A DNA stretch of 13,817 bases from JAJDFU01 sp964640855 (GCA_964640855.1 CAZXIX010000116.1:1-13817), one strand, 5' to 3'. Counted from the first letter of the stretch, positions 1-6,577 are shown. Notes: generated by a model from the sequence alone, not told the origin. Made by a program: numbers and translations.

Positions 1-180
1 CTCCCGATTGCTGACCTCATTGCTTTCGAGCAATACCGGCTCCGTGAAGTGATCGCGCAACTGCAAGAAGAGCGTGACCGGCGTGTGCAGATCGCTCAGG
101 AACTGTCGGGTCAGGACCTTCAGCTTTCGCGAGCCGGCCGCCAGACGCAACGGATGAGGCTGAGTTGTGGATTCGGACAT
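1..180 (-). CDS. trpE: Anthranilate synthase component I, N-terminal part (cut by the window edge)
   Basis: This entry covers the first 60 codons of a gene that continues beyond base 1. The ATG is at 178-180. TrpE, with a glutamine amidotransferase subunit, converts chorismate to anthranilate, the first step of tryptophan synthesis in the cytoplasm. The visible part matches the family N-terminus: residues about 24-42 read FLSDLHTPVTLFLQLRDHF, followed by EPVLLESNE. This is the beta-strand and helix region that carries the Trp feedback site in known enzymes, where the LLES motif lies. No Shine-Dalgarno is visible in front of the ATG, as is common in Bacteroidota. The leader peptide with three Trp codons upstream supports the call independently. 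The catalytic chorismate-binding domain is outside the window, so completeness cannot be judged. Related chorismate enzymes (PabB) are the alternative and are less likely given the leader. Confidence 0.87.
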   Translation of the reverse strand, partial: MSESTTQPHPLRLAAGSRKLKVLTRQFLSDLHTPVTLFLQLRDHFTEPVLLESNEVSNRE

Positions 181-205
181 AAGTTTCAATCTAAATGCCA
201 AACAA

Positions 206-240
206 CAAGCGGCTTGCCGGGGGATCCGACAAGCCGCTTG
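206..240 (-). terminator. Intrinsic attenuator terminator hairpin before trpE
   Basis: A perfect 11-bp inverted repeat is present. The minus-strand 5' arm CAAGCGGCTTG lies at 240-230 and the 3' arm CAAGCCGCTTG at 216-206, with a 13-nt loop. It is followed on the minus strand by TTGTTT, a modest U-rich tract. It lies 22 bp downstream of the leader-peptide stop codon and 25 bp before the trpE ATG, the position expected of a premature terminator. The short U tract is the weak point. Confidence 0.75.
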
Positions 241-301
241 GAAGGAAAAACAAGGCAGCAGGTCAATTCACCCCAGGGTAAATTGCTTTTTGCCACCACC
301 A
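206..301 (-). promoter_or_regulatory. Trp transcription attenuator (alternative RNA pairings)
   Basis: Read on the minus strand, four segments can pair as in a classical ribosome-mediated attenuator. Segment 1 (297-291, GGUGGCA) overlaps the Trp codons. Segment 2 (260-251, UGCUGCCUUG) can pair with segment 1 over seven positions, two of them G-U. Segment 3 is the 5' arm of the terminator (240-230), and segment 4 is the 3' arm (216-206). Segment 2 can instead pair with segment 3: GCUGCCUUG against CAAGCGGC gives eight pairs with one bulged C. Between segments 1 and 2 a further 9-bp hairpin (264-272 with 277-285, one G-U) would extend the 1:2 structure. A ribosome stalled at Trp codons would cover segment 1, free segment 2 and favour read-through. 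The pairings are seen in the sequence. The mechanism is inferred by analogy with known trp leaders. Confidence 0.72.
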
Positions 302-322
302 GTTTTGATTGTTGTTGAACAT
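263..322 (-). CDS. trpL: trp leader peptide with three consecutive Trp codons
   Basis: This is a 19-codon reading frame starting with ATG at 320-322 and ending with TGA at 263-265. It encodes MFNNNQNWWWQKAIYPGVN, and the three Trp codons occupy 301-293. A purine-rich stretch (GAAAGGAAAAG) lies just ahead of the ATG and could act as a ribosome binding site. Three adjacent Trp residues in a tiny peptide in front of trpE are the hallmark of a leader peptide whose translation senses charged tRNA-Trp. The peptide itself probably has no other function. It is followed by the alternative hairpins described in the attenuator entry. A longer open frame on the same strand in another phase (to 410) lacks these properties and is treated as a shadow. 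Confidence 0.82.
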   Translation of the reverse strand: MFNNNQNWWWQKAIYPGVN

Positions 323-367
323 GGCTTTTCCTTTCGGGGGTAAAGAAAAGGATGTTTCCCAGGAAAA

Positions 368-395
368 CAAACTCCGGCCTGTTCTTTTTGCCAAA
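368..395 (-). promoter_or_regulatory. Weak candidate promoter of the trp leader
   Basis: On the minus strand TTTG (395-392) is followed after 16 bp by GGAGTTTG (375-368). This keeps the TTTG half of the Bacteroidota -7 consensus TAnnTTTG but not the TA. The position would give a leader of about 30-40 nt before trpL. No better match was found between 323 and 521. The call is tentative. Confidence 0.2.
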
Positions 396-433
396 AGCTG
401 ACAAGCACACGGAGATATCAGTAAACAGATACC

Positions 434-520
434 CGATTTCAGACTTCCGGGGATAGGGGAACAGGTATGGAACCTTTAACGATCTGGCATCTGACTACTG
501 AAATCTGACTTCTCAAGCCA
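434..520. repeat. Degenerate TCTGAAATC/TCAGATTTCAG-type junk repeats
   Basis: The gap between trpL and the SET-domain gene holds several related short words: CGATTTCAGACTTC at 434-447, then ATCTGACTACTGAAATCTGACTTCT around 489-513 (split here as ATCTGACT, ACTGAAATC, TGACTTCT). The 14-mer at 434-447 recurs exactly at 10479-10492. Similar low-complexity words are scattered in intergenic DNA of several Bacteroidota. No coding signal is seen. Confidence 0.45.
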
Positions 521-521
521 T

Positions 522-905
522 TTAATCCCTGACCCGAAACCAGACGGGTTCCAATTTTCCGGCATGATAATCGACTGTGATCTCTTCGCCGGCCTTGATG
601 TCCCGGATGGATTGATAGTAGATGGTCCGGTCCTTGTAGTGGAATAGAAATTCGGTATTGGGATCTTCGGAATGGTTGTACAGGCTGGCGTAACCCAGGC
701 CAATGGCGGGTCGGTCCTGCTTTTTACCCCATAGAAAGTAGTGATCATAGAGCTTGGAGTCGTTCAGAATCTTGAGTTCTTCGGGGGGTAAAACGACCAC
801 CGGGCAGATCTCGATCAACGAACCTTTCGGAATGTCCGCTGCCGTAAATACTCCACGTCCATGTCGGCCACTTGGCCCGAAAAACAGTGATTCAATGCGC
901 TGCAT
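522..905 (-). CDS. Small SET-domain protein (putative protein-lysine methyltransferase)
   Basis: The 127-residue protein consists of almost nothing but a SET domain, the fold that transfers a methyl group from S-adenosylmethionine to protein lysines. Visible motifs are GRHGRGVFTAADIPKG (13-28), the N-terminal glycine-rich cofactor loop; YNHSEDPNTEF (76-86), containing the conserved NHS cofactor-binding motif; and GEEITVDY (106-113), with the conserved tyrosine of the active site. No pre-SET or post-SET cysteine clusters are present, as is usual for short bacterial members. The substrate is unknown. The ATG at 903-905 precedes the GRG motif by the normal distance. The gene stands alone: the trp leader lies downstream on the same strand, and upstream there is only repeat-rich DNA before holA. 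The domain assignment is secure. Activity and substrate are inference. Confidence 0.88.
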   Translation of the reverse strand: MQRIESLFFGPSGRHGRGVFTAADIPKGSLIEICPVVVLPPEELKILNDSKLYDHYFLWGKKQDRPAIGLGYASLYNHSEDPNTEFLFHYKDRTIYYQSIRDIKAGEEITVDYHAGKLEPVWFRVRD

Positions 906-975
906 AGCCTCTTTACCGTTACCTCAAATCGTGTTTAACCTTTAATTTAAAGAAAATTCTACTTTGTGAAAGTGC

Positions 976-1037
976 GGTTACAGGCGCTTTGCGCCGTTTA
1001 CAGCTGCTGCGCAGCGGATGCAGCTCCCGCTGGTCGC
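976..1037. repeat. Three tandem units of about 20 bp, each with a small palindrome
   Basis: Three similar units follow one another: GGTTACAGGCGCTTTGCGCC (976-995), GTTTACAGCTGCTGCGCAGC (996-1015) and a more diverged copy GGATGCAGCTCCCGCTGGTC (1016-1035). Each contains a short inverted repeat: GGCGC-TTT-GCGCC, GCTGC-GCAGC and AGC-TCCC-GCT. The TACAG lead is shared by the first two and appears as TGCAG in the third. They lie in the gap between holA and the SET gene. Confidence 0.6.
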
Positions 1038-1041
1038 GTAA

Positions 1042-1107
1042 GCAAGTGGAGAGCGAGTGGCAAGTAGCGAGTGGCGAGGGGCGAGTGGACAGTGGACAGT
1101 GGAAGGA
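1042..1107. repeat. Degenerate GAGTGGC / ACAGTGG tandem repeat
   Basis: The stretch is built of variations on GAGTGGC and ends in two exact copies of ACAGTGG (GGACAGTGGACAGTGG). Any open frame through it (reading SEWRGASGQW and the like) is an artefact of the repeat. This kind of GTGG-rich tract is common between genes in some Bacteroidota. It sits just beyond the 3' end of holA. Confidence 0.6.
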
Positions 1108-1125
1108 AATTATGAAATCTCCGAA

Positions 1126-2148
1126 TCAATCATGCAGAATGCGCCACACCATCTCTTTGAGGAGTTCGCCGCCGGGTTTGCCGCCGCCGTCGTAGTTGAC
1201 GCCTTTGCCTTTGAGGTCGTATTCGGAGAGGAGCAGAATGGCTTTTTCCACTTGCAGCCGGTTGAATTTCTGGGCGGCTGCGCGGTATTCGCGGAGAAAG
1301 TAAGGGTTCACCTTGATCTGCGAGGCCAGTTCTTTGTCGCCCAGGCCACGAAGGTCATGCATCTGGAGCAGCTTACTGAAATAATTGTACAAACTGGCCA
1401 CCACGACCTGAATGGGATTCTTCCGGGGATTGGCGGCAAAGTAATTGACGATCCGGTTGGACTTGGCCAGGTCGCGCTGCCCGATGGCCTTTTGCAATTC
1501 GAAAACGTTGTAATCCTTGCTGATCCCGATGTGCTGCTCCACTTCCCGGGTGGTGATCTGGGTTTTGCCTTCCAGATTGAGGGTTAGCTTGTCGAGCTCG
1601 TTGACCACCTTGCTCAGGTCGGTGCCCAGGTATTCGGCGACCAGGGCAGCGGCATCGGGCTGGATGGTCAAACCTTTTTCTTTAAGAAAAGCGGTGATCC
1701 AGGCAGGTACTTTATTGTCGTAGAGCTTTTTAGCCTCAAAAAAGACGACCTGCTTGCTGTTGGCTTTCACAGCTTTGCCCAGGCGGGTGTTCAGCTTGAG
1801 CTTTTGGTGTTTATGGGCAATGACCAGCAAGGTGGAAGGCACCGGATTTTGGATGTAGGGCTCCAGGTCCTGCAGGCCTCGCATTTCCTGGGCTTCCTTG
1901 AGGATGATCACCTGTCGCTCGGCCATCATGGGCAGCCGGCTGGCGGCGTCCCGAATGTCTTGAGGCTCGGTATCTTTCCCGTACAGGATGGTTTGATTAA
2001 AGGCTTTTTGCTCTTCCGGCAGGGCATGCTCTTCGATCCAGTCGGAGATGACATCGATGAAATAGGGTTCTTCCCCATGCAGGAAGTAAACGGGTTTGAA
2101 CTGGCCTTTTTGGAGGTCTTTGAGGATGGAGTCGAAGGTCAAGTGCAA
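1126..2148 (-). CDS. holA: DNA polymerase III subunit delta
   Basis: HolA is the delta subunit of the clamp loader, which opens the beta sliding clamp and loads it onto primed DNA during replication. The 340-residue length is normal for the family. The N-terminus has the typical PVYFLHGEEPYFID segment (19-32), the degenerate Walker-like region of delta. Further family traits are the acidic helix after it, the YLGTDLSKVVNELDKL segment in the middle, and the C-terminal helical collar domain ending in the KGKGVNYDGGGKPGGELLKEM region. The frame opens after a TGA at 2188-2190 and contains no ATG near the start. The initiator is therefore TTG at 2146-2148 or the next TTG at 2140-2142, the latter giving an N-terminus (TFDSILKDL) closer to what I expect of homologues. 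Base composition is GC-richer than in the block to its right. It appears monocistronic here. Confidence 0.93.
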   Translation of the reverse strand: MHLTFDSILKDLQKGQFKPVYFLHGEEPYFIDVISDWIEEHALPEEQKAFNQTILYGKDTEPQDIRDAASRLPMMAERQVIILKEAQEMRGLQDLEPYIQNPVPSTLLVIAHKHQKLKLNTRLGKAVKANSKQVVFFEAKKLYDNKVPAWITAFLKEKGLTIQPDAAALVAEYLGTDLSKVVNELDKLTLNLEGKTQITTREVEQHIGISKDYNVFELQKAIGQRDLAKSNRIVNYFAANPRKNPIQVVVASLYNYFSKLLQMHDLRGLGDKELASQIKVNPYFLREYRAAAQKFNRLQVEKAILLLSEYDLKGKGVNYDGGGKPGGELLKEMVWRILHD

Positions 2149-2369
2149 AGGTTTTCGAACGCAAGAAACGGCATTCGGAGGAGCCGATCAAGAGTTGGGA
2201 AACAATCGATCGCATCTTCGTCCATTTAAGAATCCTTTTTTGATGAGCCCGACACCCTGGTATCGTTCATGTTTTTGTGGCGACGGCTATCGGATAGTTA
2301 TTGAATATCCATCTCACAAAGAGACGGCCGCTGACCCTGACGCTCACCCATACAGTTTGCTAGCGTCCG

Positions 2370-3407
2370 TTACTTTACAATGAAGGTATCGCCGTCATCG
2401 GCCAGGTGAATGGGGCCGTCGAAGCCTTTTAACTCCTTCCAGTACATGTTTTCAATAACGATATTATCCGGAGCCGGACCCAAATGGTTTAGCACCAGTT
2501 CTTTCACGTTTGCCCTTTGAGCCAGGGCCATTATATCTGCCGGACCGGTATGGTAATCCTGAATATCGTGGATGATGGTGGCATTTCTATCCATGCCGGC
2601 CCGGGATAACTCCTCCTCCAACATCTTTTGAAAGGACATCAATAAAACCTCGTGAATCAATAGGTCACTATCCTGCGCCATTTCCTCCAGGAGCGGATTC
2701 TTTTTGGTATCGCCACTCAGAACTACTTTTTTGCCTTCGTATTCCATGACATATCCGACGGAAGGTTCGATGGGGTGATGGTCCACATCAAAAGCGGTGA
2801 TCCGGATCCCGTCCTGCTCAAACATCACCACCGTGGAGTCTGGGCCCACGTGATATTCCCGCGGGATCCCGGGCGCTTTGGAAATATCCATGATCTCCGG
2901 ACCGTGGTGATCGACCCGATGCTGGTTTTCAATTCGTAAAAAAGCATTTGCAGCATTTACCAGAGACGCCAGGCTGTCCGGGCCGTATATGAAAAGGTCA
3001 TTGGTTCTGCCCATCACCCAGGATCGACTGATCATGTTGGGCAGGTCCATCATGTGGTCGGAGTGGTAATGCGTCAGGAAAATGCCGTCCAGCTCGCTTA
3101 GGGGCAGTCCCAGGTTCTCGGATTTCTGAACGACTCCCGCCCCCACATCAAAGAGGAAAAAGTAGCCATTGACGAAAAGGGCCGTACCGGTTTGCGCCCT
3201 TTCACCGGGTAAGGGCGTAGCTGTTCCTACGGTAACGATCACCATCCCTTCTTCCTCCAAATAAGGATGCGTTTGGCCGCCCAGACTCTCCAACTGCCTG
3301 CTGATGACGAGGGACACGATTTTTTCCGGGTAAAATTGGATCACGACCCAGGCTGTTATCCCTAAAACCATAACAGCGGATAGAAGGGAAATAATTATTC
3401 TCTTCAT
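2370..3407 (-). CDS. Membrane-anchored metallo-beta-lactamase-fold hydrolase
   Basis: The 345-residue protein has an N-terminal hydrophobic helix (about 4-24) preceded by KR, so it is probably anchored in or exported across the inner membrane. It then has an MBL-fold domain. Metal ligands are visible: THYHSDHMMDLP (112-123, the HxHxDH motif), SGDT (231-234) and a late histidine in LNHLGP (307-312). The layout resembles the RNase Z/arylsulfatase-like (AtsA, PqsE-like) branch rather than beta-lactamases. The membrane anchor and a short domain before the first strand argue against tRNA processing. The substrate is unknown. The ATG at 3405-3407 is the natural start because it places the signal anchor at the N-terminus. 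It is separated from the gene upstream on the same strand by 169 bp, so co-transcription is possible but not shown. Confidence 0.85.
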   Translation of the reverse strand: MKRIIISLLSAVMVLGITAWVVIQFYPEKIVSLVISRQLESLGGQTHPYLEEEGMVIVTVGTATPLPGERAQTGTALFVNGYFFLFDVGAGVVQKSENLGLPLSELDGIFLTHYHSDHMMDLPNMISRSWVMGRTNDLFIYGPDSLASLVNAANAFLRIENQHRVDHHGPEIMDISKAPGIPREYHVGPDSTVVMFEQDGIRITAFDVDHHPIEPSVGYVMEYEGKKVVLSGDTKKNPLLEEMAQDSDLLIHEVLLMSFQKMLEEELSRAGMDRNATIIHDIQDYHTGPADIMALAQRANVKELVLNHLGPAPDNIVIENMYWKELKGFDGPIHLADDGDTFIVK

Positions 3408-3412
3408 GAAAT

Positions 3413-3429
3413 CTCAATTTAAATTTGAG
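3413..3429. repeat. 17-bp near-palindrome next to the start of the MBL-fold gene
   Basis: CTCAATTTAAATTTGAG is symmetric except for one base pair (positions 6/12). It lies 5 bp upstream of the ATG of the MBL-fold gene. It could be an operator or simply an AT-rich coincidence. No second copy was noticed in the window. Confidence 0.25.
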
Positions 3430-3576
3430 CCCGGCGAACTTTCCATTTCCACAGGACTGATGCCTCGTTCGAATTTGTTTTAAAGCGTTACTTTCAAACC
3501 AACACCGGTTTCAAAGGGCCAATTTCAAATTTCCAGAGGCAATGAAGCGCGGTCAGCCCAATATCCTGGAAGGGTA

Positions 3577-4818
3577 TTAATCCAAAATGGGCTTCTTAGA
3601 CTTTTTCAGGACCAGACTCATTATTTTTTGGGCCGTCTCATGCCCCGAGTTTTGATTTTGGCCTGTGACGAACCTCCCCTCTTCATCGACTACGGTGATG
3701 GTTTCCAGGAAATCAAAATTGCCGGTATTGCTTTTAAAATTGACCCCCAGTTTCCGCATTTCAGTTTCCGGATGAAGGGGCGTCAGATCGATCCCAAATT
3801 GTCGTACTTGCCTATCCGTTACACCGGTCATGGTTCTCCCCGTAACCAAATAATTGCCTAAGGTATCCCTGGCTGAGATCAATCCCAACGCACCATGGCA
3901 TACGCTACCCATGATGGGCTTCTCCGCATAATAAGCCTCGCTGACTTTTTCGCCCAGCACCTCGGATTGGGCCAGGTCGTAGGCCGCTCCCCAACCGCCG
4001 GCCATCCAAATGGCATCGTATTGGGTGAAATCCACATCATCGATCTTCAAGGAATTTTTGACTTTGGCCTGGAAGTCTTCGTCTTTTTCGAATCTTCTGT
4101 CCTCTTCGGTTTTCAGAAAATAATAAAAGGACTGCGGGTCAATCGGGATCTCCCCGCCTTCAATACTGGCCACATCTACCTCCATGCCCGCATCGAGGAA
4201 TTCATAGTAAGGTACGGTCATTTCCGACCCGAAAACGCCGGTTGGATTTCCGGTTGTCTCGCCCACCTTGTTCAACACTTCGTGGCTGGTGGTAATGATA
4301 AGTGCTTTTTTGCCCTTTAGGTCATATTCCCTGGAGGCGGCATAATCCGGATGCAATCCGGCCTGGTGCAGAAGATCCGGCAACAAAGCCATGAACACGC
4401 CAAGGGTTGCTACCACTATGCCGGCACCGATAAGGGCTTTTCTGACCATGGGCACCTGGGCCAGATTTTTTCGGAACAAAAAGTATCCCGTAAAAAGAGC
4501 CAATATCAGATGCAACACGGCGGCTCCGGGATTGGAAAAAACATCGGCCATAAAACTGGCCAGGATGGCAATAAAAGCGCCCAGGTGGAACACCAAAAAG
4601 GAAGAAAGAAAGGTCTTGACCAGAGGCTCATTGTCAAAATTCCTCCACGCCTGAAGGGCAAAAATGCCCAGGCCCAGGGCAGCGGCTCCGAACATCCGCA
4701 CCATGGCCATATGGCTCCCGGGCCCGTTCGCCAGATCCGGGACCAGTTGGGGCGCAAAAAATAAAACGACTCCAGCCAATAATTCAATAAGGGCAGAAAT
4801 AAGAATGAACGTTTTCAT
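3577..4818 (-). CDS. Membrane protein with DUF4345-like helices fused to a DJ-1/PfpI (Hsp31-like) domain
   Basis: The 413-residue protein has two parts. Residues 1-150 form about five membrane helices (5-25, 38-57, 69-91, 97-115, 127-147) and resemble the small four-helix DUF4345-type proteins, with one added helix. Residues 168-405 are a class-I glutamine amidotransferase-like domain of the DJ-1/PfpI/Hsp31 type. Visible are the acidic residue in GVFGSEMTVPYYEF (E199), the nucleophile elbow GSVCHGALG (C307, followed by H308), AGGWGAAYDL (273-282) and the GQNQNSG segment (386-392) typical of Hsp31-like members. Such proteins act as glyoxalases, chaperones or amidases; which applies here is unknown. 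Positive residues around 116-127 and the odd helix count suggest that the enzyme domain is extracytoplasmic. The gene begins 40 bp after the lipoprotein gene and is probably in its operon. Confidence 0.82.
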   Translation of the reverse strand: MKTFILISALIELLAGVVLFFAPQLVPDLANGPGSHMAMVRMFGAAALGLGIFALQAWRNFDNEPLVKTFLSSFLVFHLGAFIAILASFMADVFSNPGAAVLHLILALFTGYFLFRKNLAQVPMVRKALIGAGIVVATLGVFMALLPDLLHQAGLHPDYAASREYDLKGKKALIITTSHEVLNKVGETTGNPTGVFGSEMTVPYYEFLDAGMEVDVASIEGGEIPIDPQSFYYFLKTEEDRRFEKDEDFQAKVKNSLKIDDVDFTQYDAIWMAGGWGAAYDLAQSEVLGEKVSEAYYAEKPIMGSVCHGALGLISARDTLGNYLVTGRTMTGVTDRQVRQFGIDLTPLHPETEMRKLGVNFKSNTGNFDFLETITVVDEEGRFVTGQNQNSGHETAQKIMSLVLKKSKKPILD

Positions 4819-4858
4819 AATGGTCCATTTATTTAAAACGAATAGGATTCCTGTTGTT

Positions 4859-5752
4859 CTACCATCTACTTACAACCTCAACGCTGACCTCGGGATTTTT
4901 ATCTCCTCTAGGGTCGATGGCTACATTTTCGTTCACTCGTAAAAGAATCGGAATCCCTGATTCTTTTAAGCACAGGTCCGTGTTGTTATCGTTATCGTCG
5001 AGGTCTGCTAATTGGAAAGGATTTACGGTTAGGGTGTCTGAACCTCTAACCATAGTGACGTAAAAATCATTGACCTCACTCTGTCCAAGTTCTTCTTCAT
5101 TGACCGCCCTTACGCCGCCTGACCAAACGGCTTTGACCACCATTTGTGTTTCCTCTTTTGGGCAATCGCAACCCAATCCCTCCTCCACGTACGGATAGTC
5201 TTCGTCGATCGTAAAAAATTCGGCATAGCTCAAAACAGGTCCTTCTTCCAGTGGAATTACATCGGCAACTTCTCCCTTGAAATTTCTCCCGGTTCTACTC
5301 ATTAGATCACCCGCTATCTTGACCAAGGCAGGTGGGTTGTCCGGATGATTGCCATACTCTCCAATGAGCAATACGGTTCTAAGCTCAAACTCTTCATTGG
5401 CGGGGAGTAAAGTAGCCGCCTCAACCTCAAATGCGGTGCCGTCTTTGGAGGTAACTTCAAAGTCGGAAGCTTCGAGCGTGGTGGGGTCAACTTCCAGCGA
5501 AAAAACAATAGGCATGCCGTCCTTTCCCGGCGCATTCCAATATAAGACCCTTGACCTGGGGGGCAATGCATTGTCCAAGCCAAAAAAAACCGTTAGTATT
5601 TTGGCTTCTCTTGTCTTATCTATTTCCGGAATAGTATCTGACAATGAAATTTCACGACGGTTACTCAGTTTTGAACAACCGAAACCGATTCCGACCATTA
5701 AAATCAGGGCCATCATCGATTGAAGATAAGGAAAATAGAATGTAGATTTCAT
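4859..5752 (-). CDS. Putative lipoprotein, uncharacterised family shared with the nearby T9SS protein
   Basis: I do not recognise a named family. The start chosen is the ATG at 5750-5752, which puts a signal peptide (about 1-25) and a lipobox ending GFGC (C26) at the N-terminus. A longer frame back to 5842 would bury the signal. The 297-residue product should thus be an acylated, surface or periplasmic lipoprotein. It shares a pattern with residues about 125-245 and 285-400 of the large secreted protein encoded at 6663-9707. Matching pieces are DGMPIVFSLEV versus DGLPIVFSWPV, GEYGN versus ADWGN, and a later GGVRAV/FYVTMVRG versus DGVRGV/FRIHVRG stretch. An acidic DLDDNDNNTD run (250-259) and CDC (195-197) are also visible. 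It is the first gene of a likely operon with the DJ-1/PfpI fusion and is divergent from tetR, whose operators lie about 140-190 bp upstream. Confidence 0.72.
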   Translation of the reverse strand: MKSTFYFPYLQSMMALILMVGIGFGCSKLSNRREISLSDTIPEIDKTREAKILTVFFGLDNALPPRSRVLYWNAPGKDGMPIVFSLEVDPTTLEASDFEVTSKDGTAFEVEAATLLPANEEFELRTVLLIGEYGNHPDNPPALVKIAGDLMSRTGRNFKGEVADVIPLEEGPVLSYAEFFTIDEDYPYVEEGLGCDCPKEETQMVVKAVWSGGVRAVNEEELGQSEVNDFYVTMVRGSDTLTVNPFQLADLDDNDNNTDLCLKESGIPILLRVNENVAIDPRGDKNPEVSVEVVSRW

Positions 5753-5891
5753 CTCTCTGTCCTGTTTTATTAGGGTTTGCCCCGACTTTTGGGTATCCAA
5801 AAAGGTAACCGTGGCTAAACCACGATTTAACCTCCTCTTCATGACACTGTCGGAGGAATTTGACGTACACTAACCTGAACGGGATTCAATT

Positions 5892-5907
5892 TAGTACTTT
5901 TGTACTA
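5892..5907. promoter_or_regulatory. Operator-like palindrome 1 (TAGTA-N6-TACTA)
   Basis: The perfect palindrome TTAGTAC-TTTT-GTACTAA spans 5891-5908; its core is TAGTA-N6-TACTA. It overlaps the -7 box of the tetR promoter exactly, the classic position for autorepression by a TetR-family protein. The match to a second palindrome of the same design 31 bp away strengthens the call. Confidence 0.68.
5895..5902 (+). promoter_or_regulatory. -7 box of the tetR promoter (TAnnTTTG)
   Basis: TACTTTTG fits the Bacteroidota -7 consensus TAnnTTTG at every fixed position. It would start transcription near 5908-5912, about 35 nt before the tetR ATG. No TTG or TTTG was found at the expected 17-22 bp upstream; the nearest TTG (5860-5862) is too far. 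Confidence 0.5.
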
Positions 5908-5922
5908 ATCGGGAAACAATTA

Positions 5923-5938
5923 TAGCATATGAGTGCTA
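5923..5938. promoter_or_regulatory. Operator-like palindrome 2 (TAGCA-N6-TGCTA)
   Basis: TAGCA-TATGAG-TGCTA has the same arm length and 6-bp spacer as palindrome 1 and differs only by a C/G swap for T/A at the same symmetric position. The two begin 31 bp apart, close to three helical turns, so two dimers could bind on the same face of the DNA. It ends 7 bp before the tetR ATG. Confidence 0.6.
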
Positions 5939-5945
5939 ATTTTTT

Positions 5946-6569
5946 ATGGCATTGAAAGAGAAGATCCTTAATAAGGCGGTTGAGTTGTTCAATGAAAGAG
6001 GCATAGCCTCTACATCTCCCAACCAGATAGCAGCAGCATTGGACATTAGCACTGGCAACTTGACCTATCATTTTAAGACCAAAGCCACCCTGGTAAAAGA
6101 GGTTTACGAGAAAATGGATGCCGACTCCCGGGGGATTATCAAACTGGATGGCTACTTGACCCTGCATGATTTCAGGAAGATCATGGGCAATTTCCGGGAT
6201 TTCATGGAAAAACATCGTTTTTTCTTTCACGACCTGGTTTATATCGTTCGCAATTATCCGGAGGTGGGAAAATTATACCAGGAAACCAATTTAATACGCT
6301 TCAAACAGGGAAGGTTGTTGTTTGATCATTACGTTAAGACTGGTAGAATGATCCCTGAAGATGCAGGCATTAATTATAATTTTTTGACACACAATGTATG
6401 GATGGTGGGAGCCTTTTGGAATATACAAAGCAAGATCATCACCCCTGACGTGGTTTTTGACAAACCCATGGATATGCTGGATATGACGTGGTACATGATC
6501 TTACCCTACCTGACTGAAAAGGGAAAGGAGGAGTACCGTCAGATCAATGCTTTTTTGGAAAATCAATAG
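5946..6569 (+). CDS. TetR/AcrR-family transcriptional regulator
   Basis: The 207-residue protein has the standard TetR layout. An N-terminal three-helix DNA-binding domain (KEKILNKAVELFNERG at 4-19, then the helix-turn-helix about 25-46 with DISTGNLTYHFKTKATLV) is followed by an all-helical ligand and dimerisation domain. The STGNLTYHFKTK recognition helix is typical. The C-terminal half carries many aromatic residues (RFFFHDLVYIVRNYP, HNVWMVGAFWNI), suggesting a hydrophobic pocket. The ligand is unknown. The ATG at 5946 follows an AT-rich tract with no Shine-Dalgarno. It is divergent from the lipoprotein/DJ-1 operon. Two palindromes in the shared region, one over its own -7 box, suggest that it represses itself and perhaps the divergent operon. 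It ends in a convergent arrangement with the T9SS gene. Confidence 0.9.
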   Translation: MALKEKILNKAVELFNERGIASTSPNQIAAALDISTGNLTYHFKTKATLVKEVYEKMDADSRGIIKLDGYLTLHDFRKIMGNFRDFMEKHRFFFHDLVYIVRNYPEVGKLYQETNLIRFKQGRLLFDHYVKTGRMIPEDAGINYNFLTHNVWMVGAFWNIQSKIITPDVVFDKPMDMLDMTWYMILPYLTEKGKEEYRQINAFLENQ

Positions 6570-6577
6570 CTCTGAAT

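Noticed and set aside
186..410. 74-codon minus-strand frame covering the trp leader
   Set aside because: It is in a different phase from the WWW leader peptide and runs through both arms of the terminator. It has no protein-like features.
976..1107. Possible CRISPR array in the repeat region between holA and the SET gene
   Set aside because: The units are contiguous with no unique spacers, the copies are diverged, and no cas gene is present.
1057..1587. 176-codon plus-strand frame starting in the GAGTGG repeats
   Set aside because: Its start is repeat-derived and the rest is antisense to holA.
5810..5824. CGTGG-CTAAA-CCACG hairpin in the lipoprotein leader
   Set aside because: The stem is only five base pairs with no supporting context. 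It is likely to occur by chance.
5753..5842. N-terminal extension of the lipoprotein to the ATG at 5840-5842
   Set aside because: It adds 30 polar residues before an otherwise perfect lipoprotein signal peptide.
5919..5924. Minus-strand TATAAT between the two operators as promoter of the lipoprotein operon
   Set aside because: This is an E. coli-type -10. The Bacteroidota primary sigma factor prefers TAnnTTTG, and no matching upstream element is present at the right distance.
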